DNA from: Lantana camara
Taxonomy: Eukaryota > Streptophyta > Magnoliopsida > Lamiales > Verbenaceae
DNA length: 64,000 bases
Direction of reading: 5' to 3'
NCBI GenBank assembly: GCA_037501455.1
Contig: CM074860.1
Span: 50,168,501 to 50,232,500 of the forward strand
The number at the start of each line of letters is the position of its first letter. The first letter of the stretch is position 1. Below the pieces are notes generated by a model. That model was not told the origin of the DNA. It searched no databases and saw only the letters and a list, made by a program, of their open reading frames with translations. Both the position numbers and the translations under genes were made by a program. Positions 24,423 through 36,766 of this stretch are shown here, one piece after another.

Positions 24423-25445
24423 ATGCCTCCTAGAAGACGCCATCGCCGGGATAGGTCCCCTGAACGCAGTCATCGCCGGGATCATTCTCCCCAACCGGAG
24501 AACAAAAATCCACCCCCACCACCACCACAAATAGATTCAGGCAATTTTATGGAAAGACTTGCAGTATTTTTGGAATAAAGGAACCAAGAGAGAAACAATG
24601 CTCCTCCAGCCGGAAATCATGGTGGAAATCTTCTTACTGCTACTCTCGGGGAGTTCAAAAATTAAAATCCACCGGTCTTCATTGGTAGTGATGTCTAAAC
24701 CGAGGAATGGCTAGTGCAAACCAATAGGGCATTGAATCTCATATGCACTCTCACGAAGAAGCTATAATGCACTCTCACGATGATTCAGGGCCAAGCTTAC
24801 AATTGGTGGTCAAGTGTTCAAGGGAAATTAGAGGCCTCTAAGGAAGAGATAACCTGGGAGGTATTTGTTCGGGAATTCAAGAACAAATATATCCCAAAAG
24901 CTACAAGGAGTCAGCTTTTGAGGGAATTCATGGATTTTAAGCAGGGAAGTATGTCTGTGATGGATTACATCAATGAATTTGAAAGGCTTGCCCTCTATAC
25001 CCCAAATATTTCCAACGATGATGAAGCTAAAGCCTCTCAATTTCTCCAAGGTCTTCTTGAGGATATGAAAGATGCTTTGGAAGCTGCTAACATAAGTACC
25101 TGGGCCAAGGTTACGGATAAAGCTTTGAGGGTTGAAGATAGGGTGGTTATGAAGAGGAGAAGCACATATACCGGGCAAGGGTCTAGCTCAGGGAGCTCTA
25201 TTAAATTCGAGAAGAGGCCGGCATTGCAAGCTTTTCCACAAGCTAAGCCTCAAAATAAGCAACCCCGACCCGCGGGACCGAACCAACCGAATCTAACGTT
25301 GGGACTTCCGGCTCCGCCTAAGGGTCAATGCACCTATTCTCAAGGCAATCACTTCGTGGAAAATTGCTTCAAATTACATAAGAGGTGTTATGGGTATGGG
25401 TCACCGGAGCACATATTGATTAGCTGCCCGAAGAAGAGACAGTGA
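24423..25445 (+). pseudogene. gag: Gag of element G, decayed
   Basis: A Ty3/gypsy Gag begins MPPRRRHRRDRSPERSHRRD, an Arg-rich start like those of B and the gypsy element, and continues with YNWWSSVQGKLEASKEEITWEVFVREFKNKY in the capsid region. Five in-frame stops interrupt or end it (24576, 24663, 24696, 24765, 25443), but the frame never shifts. The two zinc knuckles have each lost a cysteine (CTYSQGNHFVENC and CYGYGSPEHILISC). The motif TGCACTCTCACGA occurs twice near 24744 and 24768, a small local duplication. The protein cannot be made. Confidence 0.85.
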
Positions 25446-26614
25446 CTTGTTGCGGGAGGGAATCAGAGGCCCGCTATTCAGGCTAGGGCTTATGCTTTAG
25501 GAGGCAAGGAGGAAGAAGCTGTGGAAATCGACCCTAATACAGTTGTTGAAGGTACAATTACAATCCATGACACTACATTGTATGCATTATTTGATCCTGG
25601 GGCTACTCATTCTTTTATTTCCCGTGACATTGCTTCTTCTATGTCTTTGCCTATATCATTATGTACGCATGATTATGTAGTCAGTTCTCCCCTCGGGGGA
25701 ACTTTGGTTACTTGCAAAGTGTATCGGGAGTGCCCGGTGAGTTTCGAAGGTCGTGTTTTCCTTGCTGAGCTGGTTGAGATGCCGATGCAGAGGTAAGGGG
25801 TAATTCTTGGTATGGATTGGTTGTTTGAGCATGGGGCTAAAATGGATTATCGGGAGACCAAGGTTTCTTTTGGTTGAGTTGTGTTTACTAGCGAGAGGGT
25901 GAAGTCGAGCCCGTTTATATCCTTTGTTAAGGCGAGTAAACTGGTCTGGGATGGTGCGACAGGTTTTGTGGCCTATCTCTTGAATAAACCTAAGGATCAG
26001 GCCAGACTTGAGGAGACGGAGGTCGTGCAAGAGTATGCCGATATTTTTCCTGAGATGTTGGGTTCTCTACAGCCCTATAGGGACATCAAGTTTGTAATAG
26101 ACCTCTATCCCGGAGCAGAGTCTTTTTCGAAGACTCCATACAGGATGGCTTTTTCGTAGTTAAAGGAGTTGAAATCGTAGTTTGATGAACTTTTAGCTTG
26201 CGGGTACATCCATCCGAACACTTCTCTGTGGGGTGCTCCCGTTTTGTTTGTAAAGAAGAAGGATGAAATGCGGCGGATGTGCATAGATTACTTCGAGTTA
26301 AACCAGTTGACCGTGAAGAACAAATACCCTTTGCCTCACATCAAGGAGTTATTCGATATTCTGTAGGGTTATCATCAGTTGCGTATTAGGGAGGAGGATA
26401 TACCGAAAACCGGATTCAATACTCAGTATGGGCATTTTGAATTCGTTGTCATGACATTTGGATTAACAAATGCCCGAGCTGTGTTTATGGACATGATGCA
26501 CCGAGTGTTCAGGTCAGTCCTTGATAAGTTTGTGGTGATCTTTACAGAAGATATTTTGGTTTATTCGAAGTTCACTGAAGAGCATGCACAACATCTTCGG
26601 ATTGTCTTGGAAAC
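25446..26614 (+). pseudogene. pol: Pol of element G: protease and reverse transcriptase, decayed and cut
   Basis: It continues gag in the same frame. The aspartic protease region has [16 protein letters not shown] (about 25588). The reverse transcriptase begins with [20 protein letters not shown] and continues to [21 protein letters not shown] and [14 protein letters not shown]. The catalytic pair normally read as DD is ED here. Five stops lie at 25794, 25875, 26157, 26178 and 26364. At 26364 an in-frame block with the KLDLRQ motif is missing, apparently lost between two CAGGG repeats. The reading ends where LTR I enters after [11 protein letters not shown]. Confidence 0.88.
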
Positions 26615-29600
26615 TGTAACACCCCGGAGTAAAAGGCACCACATCCCCCGCACCATAGCCCGATACGTGTAACGAAATGAGAACTCCACCCACGCATCAA
26701 GCCATGGCAAACGGGTTACAAAAAAAAAATCCAGCCTAAGCTAGGCGGTCAAGAGCCTACTTAGAGCGCGCAAGAAACATAATCGCGGAAGCAATTAATT
26801 TAAAATTCAAAGCGGGCTAGCACAAATCATATCTTGTTCTCCATATAACACATATACAATTTTAGATGCAGGGCAAATATACAAAACTAAATCCCAGGAC
26901 AGAACTAAGTAGCAAATTTATACATATTCCAAAACTAGCAAAATGCGTAAAGAAAACAAAGTACAATGCGTGAGACTCGAGCTATCCTCAACCACAACTC
27001 AAAGACAACCGCCTAGCTCCAACTCCTAAACAGATACCTACAAACTCAAATCAAAGGGGGAAAAGAGAGAAACAACGAGGGTTAGTCCTAGAGACTGGTG
27101 AGGGGCTAACACACGCACCCATACGTATACATAAGAACAAAGCATAATCAAAGATGAAAGGGTCTGTGAACGGGTCGTGGTTTTTGCATTTTAAAACATT
27201 TAACCCGTGCTAATAGATATATAAAGACAGAAGTTTAAGGCCGAAGGCCAAAATCAACCAAGTTTTAGAGTTTAGAAATCCACCCCCGTTTCACAACCGT
27301 AAACAAAAGCATAATGTACCAAACTGAAAGCTCGAATTCTAACCCACTTACTCCATAAGCAAAGGCGAAGCGAAAAACAAAACGAAACATAAATCAATCC
27401 CACCCCTACACCGTCTGGGGAAGAGAGGTGCCCCTCTCAACCCCCATACTTAAAACTTATTAAGTTGGGGGATCCCGCCAGCTCCTTCGACAGGCCATGA
27501 CACAAGCACCCGTGGGCATAAGAGAACCGCTTTCCCCTCGATCTCCTGAGATTGAGCCAAGTCTCCCGTAAATGGAGTCGTGTTGATGAGAGAGCCCGGC
27601 AACCCCATGGCCAACCCGAGATCACATACCACTTCTCCGGGGCCCTAACTTACACTTACACTTACACTTATCACACAAAGCTTATGCACAAGTCATATCA
27701 CGCTTATACACACACGCTCTATCTTATCAAAGCTTTGCAAAGTTAACGAAAATAGAGCTTAGATACATATAAAAGTGTTTTTCAAAGCCTCATGACAAAC
27801 GGGACAAATCCCGCAAAATACGTATCAAACACATATTTATATATATACATATATAAGTCGTATGCGGGTTTGAAATACAAATAAGGTTTTAGGTCATAAT
27901 AACGAAAAGGAAAGAAAACCACACCTTGTCGACCAAACCGAACAAAACGGACTAAAAGGGGACTAACGAACCACTTCCTCAACAATCGGAACGAACCTAA
28001 GAGAAAAACAAAGAACAAGAGTTTCAAAATGAACAATATTGACGCTCAGCAAATGCGTATAAATGCAAGTGATGCGTATGAAGCTTAACAAGTCAGCATA
28101 TAATGCATTCAAGCTCATATCAAATCATAACTCATATAAATCACATTAGACGAATTCATAATTTTCATATAACAAGCATATCATATCATATAAAATGTTA
28201 TCGAAGCATTCATATCATATAAGGAGCAAGGAATAATCATTCAAGGCATACAAACGAGACATGAAGTCATAAACGCACGTTAAAGTAGCATACTTCACAT
28301 ATGAGATCATAATTCGAAAATGAGCAAACAAATCAACCCATAAATCCATAATATATAAGTTAACACATAATACATCAATCTAACAATGTATGCAAGTCAC
28401 AAACGGGATGAGAGAAGGCAAATAAAAGCAACGAAACGACGAAAGAAACTTCCCCGGGGCGCCACCGTAACACATGACACGACCATGTCCAAAACATAAA
28501 TGACACGGACACGGCCGTGTCCGAATTTAATAAAATCAGATGCCCAAGTCGAGAACACAACACGGCCGTGTCATGCTGCAATTCATTAAGGACACGGCCG
28601 TGTCATGATCTTCGGCATGAAGAGAAACAAAGCGCAGCAGTTCGATTTTTGGAAGGAAAAGCAGGGCATTTTGCAGCAGCTCTTAGGGAATTTCTTAGGC
28701 CTCAAAGACACATATAACATGTATGAATTATCTACCAAAACATCACATATTCAGGCCCTAAGAAGAAGCAACAAAACTGATCTCAATCATGCAAGAAAAC
28801 GAAGCAATGAAGGACATGAATACAAGCAGGCCATAATCTCCAAATATGGGGTGGAAACAGGGGATAAAAACTTGGGAACACTTATCTAACATATAGGGCA
28901 ACTCAAATACTTCATGTCCATGCAATTTCATACTAAATGGAGCTCAAGAAATCATCAAACCAATCCAAAAATCCTGACAGCAGTTCCGTTGAAAGAGGAG
29001 CAGATTTGCAGCAGTTTTCCAAGCTCAAAACTCATCAATTCATCAAAGGGTTTCAAAGGAAGTTCATCCATAACACATATACCAAGTATCAAGTATCAAA
29101 AAGGATGCAAAACAAGTTCATATAATCAGCTTTTGAGCACCAAAACAGCCACACAAAACCGTTGCAAGGAAGGAAAGAAAATAAGCTATGTTCTAACTCA
29201 CATATGCAGCTGAAAAGGGGCATGAAATCAGGGCAAAACAGAGCATATTCATAGAGCAACATGTGTAATACATAACCATGCATTAATATATGAAATTGGA
29301 GGCAAGAATTCATCAAACACATCTCAAAAAACATGACAGCAGTTCATACCGGGGAGAGCAGTTCGGAAATTCCAGTTTTCATGCTTAAAAACTCAAGGTT
29401 TAAACCATTTTATTAAAGAGGAAACAACCCTAAAAAATCTATCATGAAGTATAAATCAAGAATTATAATCACCAAAAATGCATCAAATCAGTCCCAAACT
29501 CAAGCTAAGGCATAGGAGCAAGAAATGACCTCTAACCCTTCCTATTCATGCCATCTCCCAAACTCAACTTAAATCTCAAGTAAAACATGAAATTCATGGA

Positions 29601-30412
29601 TCAAAATCATCATATAATCATGAAGAATTAGAAAATATACATACCTCTAAGAGTTGATGAAGTATGGAAGAGTTTTGGCTTCACAATCACAAGTCATGGA
29701 TGAGGGTTTCTTCTTCCTCTTCTTTCTTCTCTTTCAGCAGCTTTTTCCTTCTCTTGGGGGTGTGTGGTTTCAATTGTTTCTGATAAGGGAGAGAGAGAGG
29801 TGAATCATGGTCATATAAACCAAGGTTAAGGCTTAGGTATGGTTAGATTGGGCCCACAAGTGTAAGACTACTCAAAGAAGGCTACTTTGGTGCAAGCTGT
29901 CCATTCCGGGCAAAAAACGGGGGTCCAAACGGGCTTAGAAAAATACCAAATCAGGTTCAAATGTTTCTTTTCTTCTATACGAGTCCGACGCTTCTTCCGG
30001 AATTTGAATCCGAATTCCCGAGCTCAAGTTATGGCCTCCGGAACAAGAGGCACGCTAAGACTAGTTAGACCCTCATGTCCCTCTTCAAATACCAAAGGTT
30101 TAAAACCTCGACAAACGAACCCGAAAACATAAAACGAGCATGTAAACACGTTCATAACTCACATATATCATGTATATCTAAATTTCACAAAAGTCAAAAT
30201 TGAATTCCGGCATATAACGAGCAAATTACGGGGATGCAAACCTGAACGTTAAAAATTTAAAATTCATAATATATAAACAATAAATTTCATATTAATTCAA
30301 ATAATCACATAACAATTAAAATAACAAGGAATTGCATAAATAAAGAATTAGAAAACACAAATAACACTCTCGTTAAAGCGTACCTGTACGGCCGGACGAG
30401 CAGGATGTTACA
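26615..30412 (-). mobile_element. Element I 3' LTR, 3798 bp
   Basis: It starts TGTAACACCCCGG within the reverse transcriptase of G and ends GGATGTTACA before a polypurine tract, so I is on the minus strand. The stem arms AGCTAGGCGGT (26739-26749) and ACCGCCTAGCT (27008-27018) are perfect. The hairpin has decayed to AGTC/GACT (27084-27096). A CTTACA microsatellite lies at 27648-27671 and a GACACGGCCGTGTC cluster at 28476-28604. The flank GAAAC (26610-26614) should reappear at the far end of I, outside the window. Confidence 0.85.
28476..28604 (-). repeat. Palindrome cluster GACACGGCCGTGTC in LTR I
   Basis: Perfect or near-perfect copies lie at 28507-28522 (GGACACGGCCGTGTCC), 28560-28571 and 28591-28604, with a degenerate one at 28476-28489. 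The same palindrome is in LTR F. Confidence 0.85.
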
Positions 30413-31076
30413 AACTCCCCTCCTTCAAAAGAACCTGTCCTCAGGTCTTAAGGGGTCTTGAACGGCTCCAATGACAACCTAACTCCACACTTCCGCTGTG
30501 CCACTCTGATCTCAAACTTCTCGATACCCTATCTCCTTAAATAGCGAACTGGACATAAAGTCCTAGTTGCTTGCCCCCACTTCCCAATTTATGATTCGGG
30601 AATAGTTGGAGAACTCTCAACCGTTGGCACATAGACATTACTACACAAAGTCCATAACGTCTTTCTTATGCCATTACGACCGGTTTCCCCAGAACTTCAA
30701 ATAACTTCAAACCAAGAGCGGGATAAACTTATGACCTTGTACTCCTTAAGGCGTAGGCTACCCTTCTTCTACAAGCAACACACAACAAAGGCCTTCCTTA
30801 GTGCCTCGGTTCGAAACAAGGTAACCTTTTGTACCTCCGGTTTAGCAAAAGCCGATACCGTGGGTAACTCTCTTCAAACGCCTCTTCCCACTCCGAAGCA
30901 TACCTCTTACTCTGAGGCAATCCTTGGTTCTTCTACAAGGAATATCAACGGGTTAGCCTTCCATCTAATACCCGAAAATATCGTTGAGTCCCTTACGGAC
31001 CTCCTAAAAACAACCGCCAACTTTAACCAGAGCAAAACACCTCTAAGCAGACCCACCAAAGCAGCTCGACCCTCAC
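30413..31076 (-). mobile_element. Element I interior, left part
   Basis: It opens with a polypurine tract (complement of 30413-30426) and a degraded copy of the hairpin ACCTG/CAGGT (30433-30446). A block like that of C and D follows (ACTTCCGCTGTGCCACTCTGATCT, near 30490-30515). No gag or pol is seen. The copia element E enters after CTCAC (31072-31076). Confidence 0.75.
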
Positions 31077-32957
31077 TGTTGGAAAACGGAATCAGGAAAG
31101 CAGCGGAAATTTAAAAATTTTCCACCAAAAGGATCTTGGACTCGCAATCGTGTATCCAAATTCGTAGAGATTAGAAACTTACTTTCAATAATCTTTCTTG
31201 AAGCGTTTCAAGCCACCCAAGAACGCTCTTCTCGCGGCTTGATCCCCTCTCCTTGGTAAAGCTCGAATCTTCAAAACTTCTAACTTGAAGCTCTCTAGAG
31301 ATAGTCTACCAACTTGACTACAATCTACCTAGTAAGGATGCTATTCTCTAGTTAGTGTTTAGGCTTAATCTAGGGTTTAATTTATCTTGGAGAGAGGATG
31401 GTGTTCAACACATGAACCAAAAGAAGATCATCAATTCCTCTCAAGGGAAGCTCGAGCTCCCCTATATATAATTGGAAGGGGTAGCCGAAAATCCTAGTCC
31501 TTATGGGCTAGGGTTTTGGTCCCTCTCTCCTATTACTTGATCATCAAGTAATTTTGACTTTGACTTTGAATTCAAATTCAAATAAACTTCCAAGAGAGCT
31601 AAAATATCCAAACCCTTTTGGATATTATTATACTTTATTAATTAATAAATAAATAACTTATTTATCTAATTAATTAATTCGTAATTAATTAACTATATTA
31701 TTTTTCTCCAAAATAAGACTTTCTTTTTAATTCAAAATTAAACCAAAGTCTATTAAATAATTAACACTTTTAATTATTTAATATATATATATATATACAA
31801 TATATAAATATTCACGTATGAGACACGTGTCACAATGACACGTGACCCACACATGTGGTTTCACACGTGTAGAACCCTCTTGGCCCTGATCAACTAGTTT
31901 AATCATTTTAAAGCCTTAACTCATGTAACCAAGTTGTTGTGTGTGACCCTCTAGGTTCTCAATTCAATTAGTAAGGACCATAATTAATTAATTCACTAAT
32001 TAATTAATCAGTCCACAGATTAAACGACCATAGTCTAGCAACAGGTGTTTAACACCTAGCTGAATTGGAATGTTCGGATTCGACAGAACCTTTAAGTCAT
32101 TGATTCTTGTGAGATACAATCCTCCTACTTTCTATCTCTCAAGCAAGATCTAGGGTAAGGGAATAATCAGAACCCTAATAATCCGGTCTTAAAGCTAAGG
32201 GCATTTCATATCCATTTGATCTCAATCCAAGAAACCCTTTTCTTGATATCTTGATCTACTGCCTTGGCCAAGGACTCCATATGGCATATGAATGACTTAC
32301 ACAATAAGAGATCACCTTGCAAATGCAAGTGTAGGTCCTTTATTGATTCTCATTCACTTTCATGAATCACTTGTGCAGCCCCAGCATAAACCTTGAATCA
32401 ATTGTCTAAGGCGACACCCTTTAAAGCTTATACTTAAGACTACAGAGTTAACTCATAAAGTGACATGGAACCTCAAGTCTAAGGATCAATTAATCACATC
32501 AATGACTCGTGAGATATTTCTTAATCTGGAAGTTTCCATTTCCTGAAATAGAAACTTCCTTTCCCATTAGGGAATGTTCTCACACGGGGCACCTCAGTGA
32601 ACTTACTTATTGAAGTAAGAACCCTCATGTATCACGAACGTATCAACTATACACTTTTCACCTCCATGAAACAAGGTGGTCCTTCTTAAGGGCGTGATCC
32701 CATAAACAGGCCTTAGAGGAGTCAGGTTGACACTCCCACTGTCGGTAGGACTCATCGGCTTGGAGTATTTTACTAATCATGACTTATGTGATATAGGGCT
32801 CGTTTCATGAACCATTTCACCTAAACGCATACCAAACAAGAGCATATAAAGAAGTGTTGCCTGAATTCGTTATTTCATTCAAAGATTGTCTGTGATTACA
32901 ATAAGGAAAAGCACAAAGTGAATATACAATCGGCTTTCTAGGGCACTATTCCTAACA
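31077..32957 (-). mobile_element. Element E 3' LTR, 1881 bp
   Basis: The only full-length LTR of E. It includes a TA-rich run (about 31776-31797) with G-boxes near it, and an end reading TGTTAGGAATAGTGCC on the minus strand. It lacks about 61 bp present in the other LTR (near 58356-58417). Confidence 0.9.
31776..31869 (-). promoter_or_regulatory. Copia LTR core promoter with three G-boxes
   Basis: On the minus strand three CACGTG sites (31864-31869, 31839-31844, 31824-31829) precede a TATATATA run (31776-31797). A related CATGTG lies at 31852. G-boxes are bound by plant bZIP and bHLH factors; an inducible promoter is an inference. The 5' LTR has lost this segment. Confidence 0.6.
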
Positions 32958-32972
32958 ATCTCCCACTTGCCC
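32958..32972 (-). promoter_or_regulatory. Element E polypurine tract
   Basis: The minus strand reads GGGCAAGTGGGAGAT directly before the 3' LTR, a form common in plant copia elements. The polyprotein stop is a few bases upstream. Confidence 0.85.
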
Positions 32973-32973
32973 G

Positions 32974-33828
32974 TCAAAGCCATTCTGAAGCTACTCTAAG
33001 TCCCATCTTCTGAAGATGACCTTGGAAAGCTTCTCGACTAAGGGGTTTAGTAAGTGGATCTGCCGAGTTCTCTGCTGATGTGACCCTCTCAATTTGCACA
33101 TCTCCTCTTTTGATAATATCACGGATTAGGTGATACTTCCTCATAATGTGTTTGGTCCGTTGGTGAGATCTTGGTTCTCTTACTTGAGCAACCGCCCCAG
33201 TGTTGTCACAAAACACAGTAATGGGGTCTTTCATGCTACGAACAACATTCAACTCTTGAATGAAGTTTCTAATCCAAACACCTTCCTTAGCTGCATCATT
33301 TGCAGCTAAGTATTCGGCCTCAGTGGTCAAATCTGCAGTGGTCGTTTGCTTGGAACTCTTCCAACTCACTGCTCCGCCGTTTAGGCAGAAAATGTATCCT
33401 GACATTGACTTAAAATCATCTAAGTCAGATGCAAAGCTTGCATCGCAGTATCCTTCGACAGTAAGATCTTTCTGACCTCCGTAAACTAACAATAAGTCTT
33501 TAGTACTTTTCAAGTACTTAAGAATATTCTTCACGGCAGCCCAGTGACCATCTCCAGGGTCAGATTGGAAACGACTTGTTACACTAAATGCATAAGCCAC
33601 ATCCGGTCGAGTACATAACATTGTATACATTATGCTACCTATTACTGATGCATAAGGTGTATGAGTTATTCTTTCCTTCTCAAGGTTAGTCTTAGGACAC
33701 ATCTTCTTTGAAAGATATGTTCCTACACTCATAGGAAGGTTCTTAACCTTTGCTGACTCCATATTAAATCTCTTCAATACTTTGTCAATGTACATCGACT
33801 GTGATAGTCCTATTAACCTTCTAGATCT
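32974..33828 (-). pseudogene. pol: Copia polyprotein of E, C-terminal part (end of RT and RNase H)
   Basis: This continues the frame broken at 43949 by the gypsy insertion. It covers the end of the reverse transcriptase (PYASVIGSIMYTMLCTRPDVAYA) and RNase H (VEGYCDASFASDLDDFKSMSGYIF, TTEAEYLAANDA, VFCDNTGAVAQ), then TKHIMRKYHLIRDII and a TGA at 32974. This segment has no internal stop. With one copy of ATCTC removed it joins the upstream piece in frame. Confidence 0.92.
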
Positions 33829-33833
33829 ATCTC
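33829..33833. other. Target duplication ATCTC, left copy
   Basis: ATCTC here and at 43949-43953 are identical and flank the gypsy element. Confidence 0.95.
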
Positions 33834-34805
33834 TGTAACACCCCGGTTTCCGGATGAACTGGTAAGCACGCCACGTGTGCGTTTTGAGCGTAGGTTTTCT
33901 TTTATTTCTTTTAATTTCATAATATTCTTACGTGGCATTCATATTTTATAAAATTCATGAAACATTATTTATATTAATTCTTTAAATTCATATCATTCAA
34001 AATATTATTTCATGACACGAAAAATATTTATTGCATGAAATCAATTACCAAGAGTGATAGAATTACCAAATTGTCCCTAGTTAAATACTTTCTAAAATAT
34101 TAGGGACTTACTTGCATGATTTCTAAGGACCAAATTGAGCATATTTTAAATCATGGCATACTTAATTGTACAACTTAGGAATTTCAAGGATTGATTAGCA
34201 AATTGGCAAAGTTCACAAAAATCAAGATGATGTATCACGTAATATCATCTCTTCTCCCACATTCCTTGATCATTTTACCCAAAATTTGCCAAACATATTC
34301 ATCTCTCTCTCGGTTCATAGAAGGAAAAGGGAAGAAGATAAATTTTATCTCAATCATCAAGATTTCAAGAAGTGTTCCAAGAAATTGGAAGTGATCATCA
34401 TCATATTTCTTCATTTCTTCTAGTCTCAAGGTGGGTTTGGCATGAATCCATGATTCTTGATCATTTATGGGATGGCTAGGGTTTGAGTTTAATATGCTAG
34501 ATGTATGGTTAGTGGTGCAAAGCATGATTGAAGGATCATAACTTGAATTATAGCATGATTTGGTCATGAAAATCTTGAATATTTGGCAAGATTGAGCTAG
34601 TGTAATCATGTCCATGAAACCTTGAAATCTTGTTGATATAGCATGTTCTATGTGTTTAAATGTTATATTAGTGTCTATTGAACATATTTGCATCATGTTT
34701 CCAGAAATTATAGCATTTGGGTATCAAAAATGGATTTTGGTAGCTTTGTTGCTTTCTTCCCGAGAGCATACTCTGTTTCTGCTCTGTTTTTCAGTTGCAG
34801 AAGCA

Positions 34806-35033
34806 GGGAACGACCGTTCCCAGCCTCAAGGCTTGGTGGGAACGGGCGTTCCCATCCCTTTTCAAAATATGCGCGGCCGACTATGGGAACGGCCGTTCCC
34901 ACTTTGGCCTTGGAACCGGAAGGGCCGTTCCCAGCGTAGGCGCGCTTTTAAAATTAAAAACGTTGCCGCGTTTTTCTGGGCAACGGGAACGACCGTTCCC
35001 AGTTTTCAAAGGAAGCCTGGAACGGCCGTTCCC
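34806..35033 (+). repeat. Palindrome cluster GGGAACGGCCGTTCCC in 5' LTR
   Basis: Copies at 34806-34821, 34838-34853, 34885-34900 (perfect), 34912-34933 (with insertion), 34985-35000 and 35019-35033. Each is fully or nearly self-complementary with a CGNCCG core. The 3' LTR has the same set at 42254-42481. Confidence 0.92.
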
Positions 35034-36048
35034 AAGGGGCTGACAGAACAAAATTCACTGCATAAAATTACGATTTTGACCCCTCGATCCAACGACTTCT
35101 TTGACCCCGAATTGCTATAATACGTGTTAATATGATGTGAAACGAAAAGTTATAATACCACATTGCATTTTCATGGTCGTCTCGACACGTTTTCGCCGTT
35201 CGTCATATTTTGGCCATTTTAGCTCATGTCTCATGGTTGTACATCGTATTTACACAGGTCACGAGGGCGTGGACGGGGAGCAAGCTCCTTAGAACGCTAC
35301 TTTATTTTATTTTGCAAGAAAGGTGAGGTTTTGTTTTGGTAAAACGAACCCTATAACCCTTATGTGCTAAGTTTCGGCCAAAACCTAGTATACTTATAAA
35401 CGTTTTCAAAGTAATAAATGTTTCAAGCAAGAAAGTATTGATTGTCATGATTTTCAAGCATGTTTGGCGAGTACATGATTGCACGTGGGCCCGAGGGTAA
35501 TTCTTGAGCCAACCGGGAAAGCAAGGGCTGACGGGTAACTCCTGAATTACCCTCACATTGTTGGGATCAACCCCGAAGCCACTAGGAGATTAGTGGTGGA
35601 AGGAGTTCCGTGTCTAGAGGGTCATGTCCTCTACACACACCATGTCGTGGATAGTCGAGCCTTGCAAACTCGCTATCACCCGGAGGAAGAAGGAGACTGG
35701 GGATTAATCTGTAATGTCGGGTTATCCTCGGGTTATTGCATGATTTCAAGCATGAAACTGTCTATATGAGCACTAAATGAATTGCATGATCACGTATTTA
35801 TCAAGCAAGCAAGCATGTTCACGTATTGTTCACGATTGGGAGTTCGGTTGGAGATTGCCCTTACTCGCCGGGGCCACATGTTCATGATATTGACAAGCAT
35901 GATTAAATAAACGTGTTAAAATGATTGGTTGTAATCTCGGGCAAAGATTAAACTTATTGAATTATATATCTATTCTATTTTATACTAAAGTCTTCACCCG
36001 AGGCTACAACTTGCATGTGATGTGTGATATATATTTATTGCCCCTCAC

Positions 36049-36379
36049 TCAGTCTTCGGTAGACTGATACTTCACTTTTCAGGTACCTTTTGAGCGTGGT
36101 TGTGCTAGGCGGGCGTTGGTCGAGTCTTGCATTTCCACGGGTCTAGTTCATACCCTGGTTGTATAGCATTTTGAGACATTTCATGCTATAATCGTTCTTA
36201 TCACATTTTGGATACTTAATGATGTACCTTATTCAGATATGATTATGTAGTGATAATGAATCGGTACCTATATGTATCTATGTCATAAATATGGTACCTA
36301 TATATACATGAATGACTTTACTGCTTCCGCTTTTCTATTCATGTTTGTTTGATATTGTTGGGGAGAGTGTCCCGCCTAG
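36049..36379 (+). promoter_or_regulatory. Gypsy 5' LTR cap-proximal hairpin and long-range stem
   Basis: Hairpin TCAGTCT, loop TCGGT, AGACTGA follows a TATA-like run by about a dozen bases. Two 9-nt arms, 257 nt apart, can close a domain that would make up much of the RNA leader. The 3' LTR copy is at 43497-43827. Confidence 0.65.
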
Positions 36380-36508
36380 AGCGTCATTTCTATTGTCACC
36401 CGTTCGCTGTGGTCTTGGTTTATGTATGAACTGTCCATTTCATACGTGGATCGAGGCTATGGTGCGGGGGATGTGGCGCCTTGGGGTTTAGGGTGCTACA
36501 TCTACAGG

Positions 36509-36520
36509 TGGTATCAGAGC
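36509..36520 (+). promoter_or_regulatory. Gypsy element primer binding site (tRNA-iMet type)
   Basis: TGGTATCAGAGC, eight bases after the 5' LTR. The leader palindrome variant CTAGGTCGCACGGCATAGGA follows at about 36563-36582. Confidence 0.93.
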
Positions 36521-36766
36521 CCGGTTGCAAAACCGAGGTTCTTGAGTCGTGTCGAGTCAGTCTAGGTCGCACGGCATAGGATTATGTGGTATTTGGGAGT
36601 CTGCATTGGGTTGATTTACTTGATTTACTCCCTTATTCGCATTAATTGCACTACTTGATTTTCCTTGAATACGTGCTACTTGATATTATGGAAATATTAT
36701 GGAAATTCTATGCACACATTTGCATTTATTGATCAAGCCACGCATGTTTAGTGATCTAATTTCAGG

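Larger units (their letters stand above)
33834..36500 (+). mobile_element. Gypsy element 5' LTR
   Basis: TGTAACACCCC to GGTGCTACA. It holds six GGGAACGGCCGTTCCC-type palindromes (34806-35033), a TATA-like run (about 36026-36038), the hairpin TCAGTCT/AGACTGA (36049-36067) and the long-range stem CTAGGCGGG/CCCGCCTAG (36105-36113, 36371-36379). Predicted small proteins inside are shared with the 3' LTR only because the LTRs are copies. Confidence 0.95.

Noticed and set aside
24828..25178. 116-codon minus-strand frame
   Set aside because: Antisense shadow of the G gag.
27648..27671. CTTACA repeats as telomere-like sequence (also about 62075-62100)
   Set aside because: A short microsatellite inherited in two related LTRs; not the plant telomere unit.
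30668..31114. 148-codon plus-strand frame
   Set aside because: It crosses the border between element I and the copia LTR at 31077, so it is an accidental frame.
34235..35120. Frames of about 150 codons on both strands (repeated at 41683-42568)
   Set aside because: They appear twice only because they lie in the two LTRs of the gypsy element. They run over the palindrome cluster and have no recognisable domain.
36509..36520. tRNA gene at the TGGTATCAGAGC sites
   Set aside because: Only the 3'-end complement of tRNA-iMet is present next to LTR ends, which is a primer binding site and not a tRNA gene.
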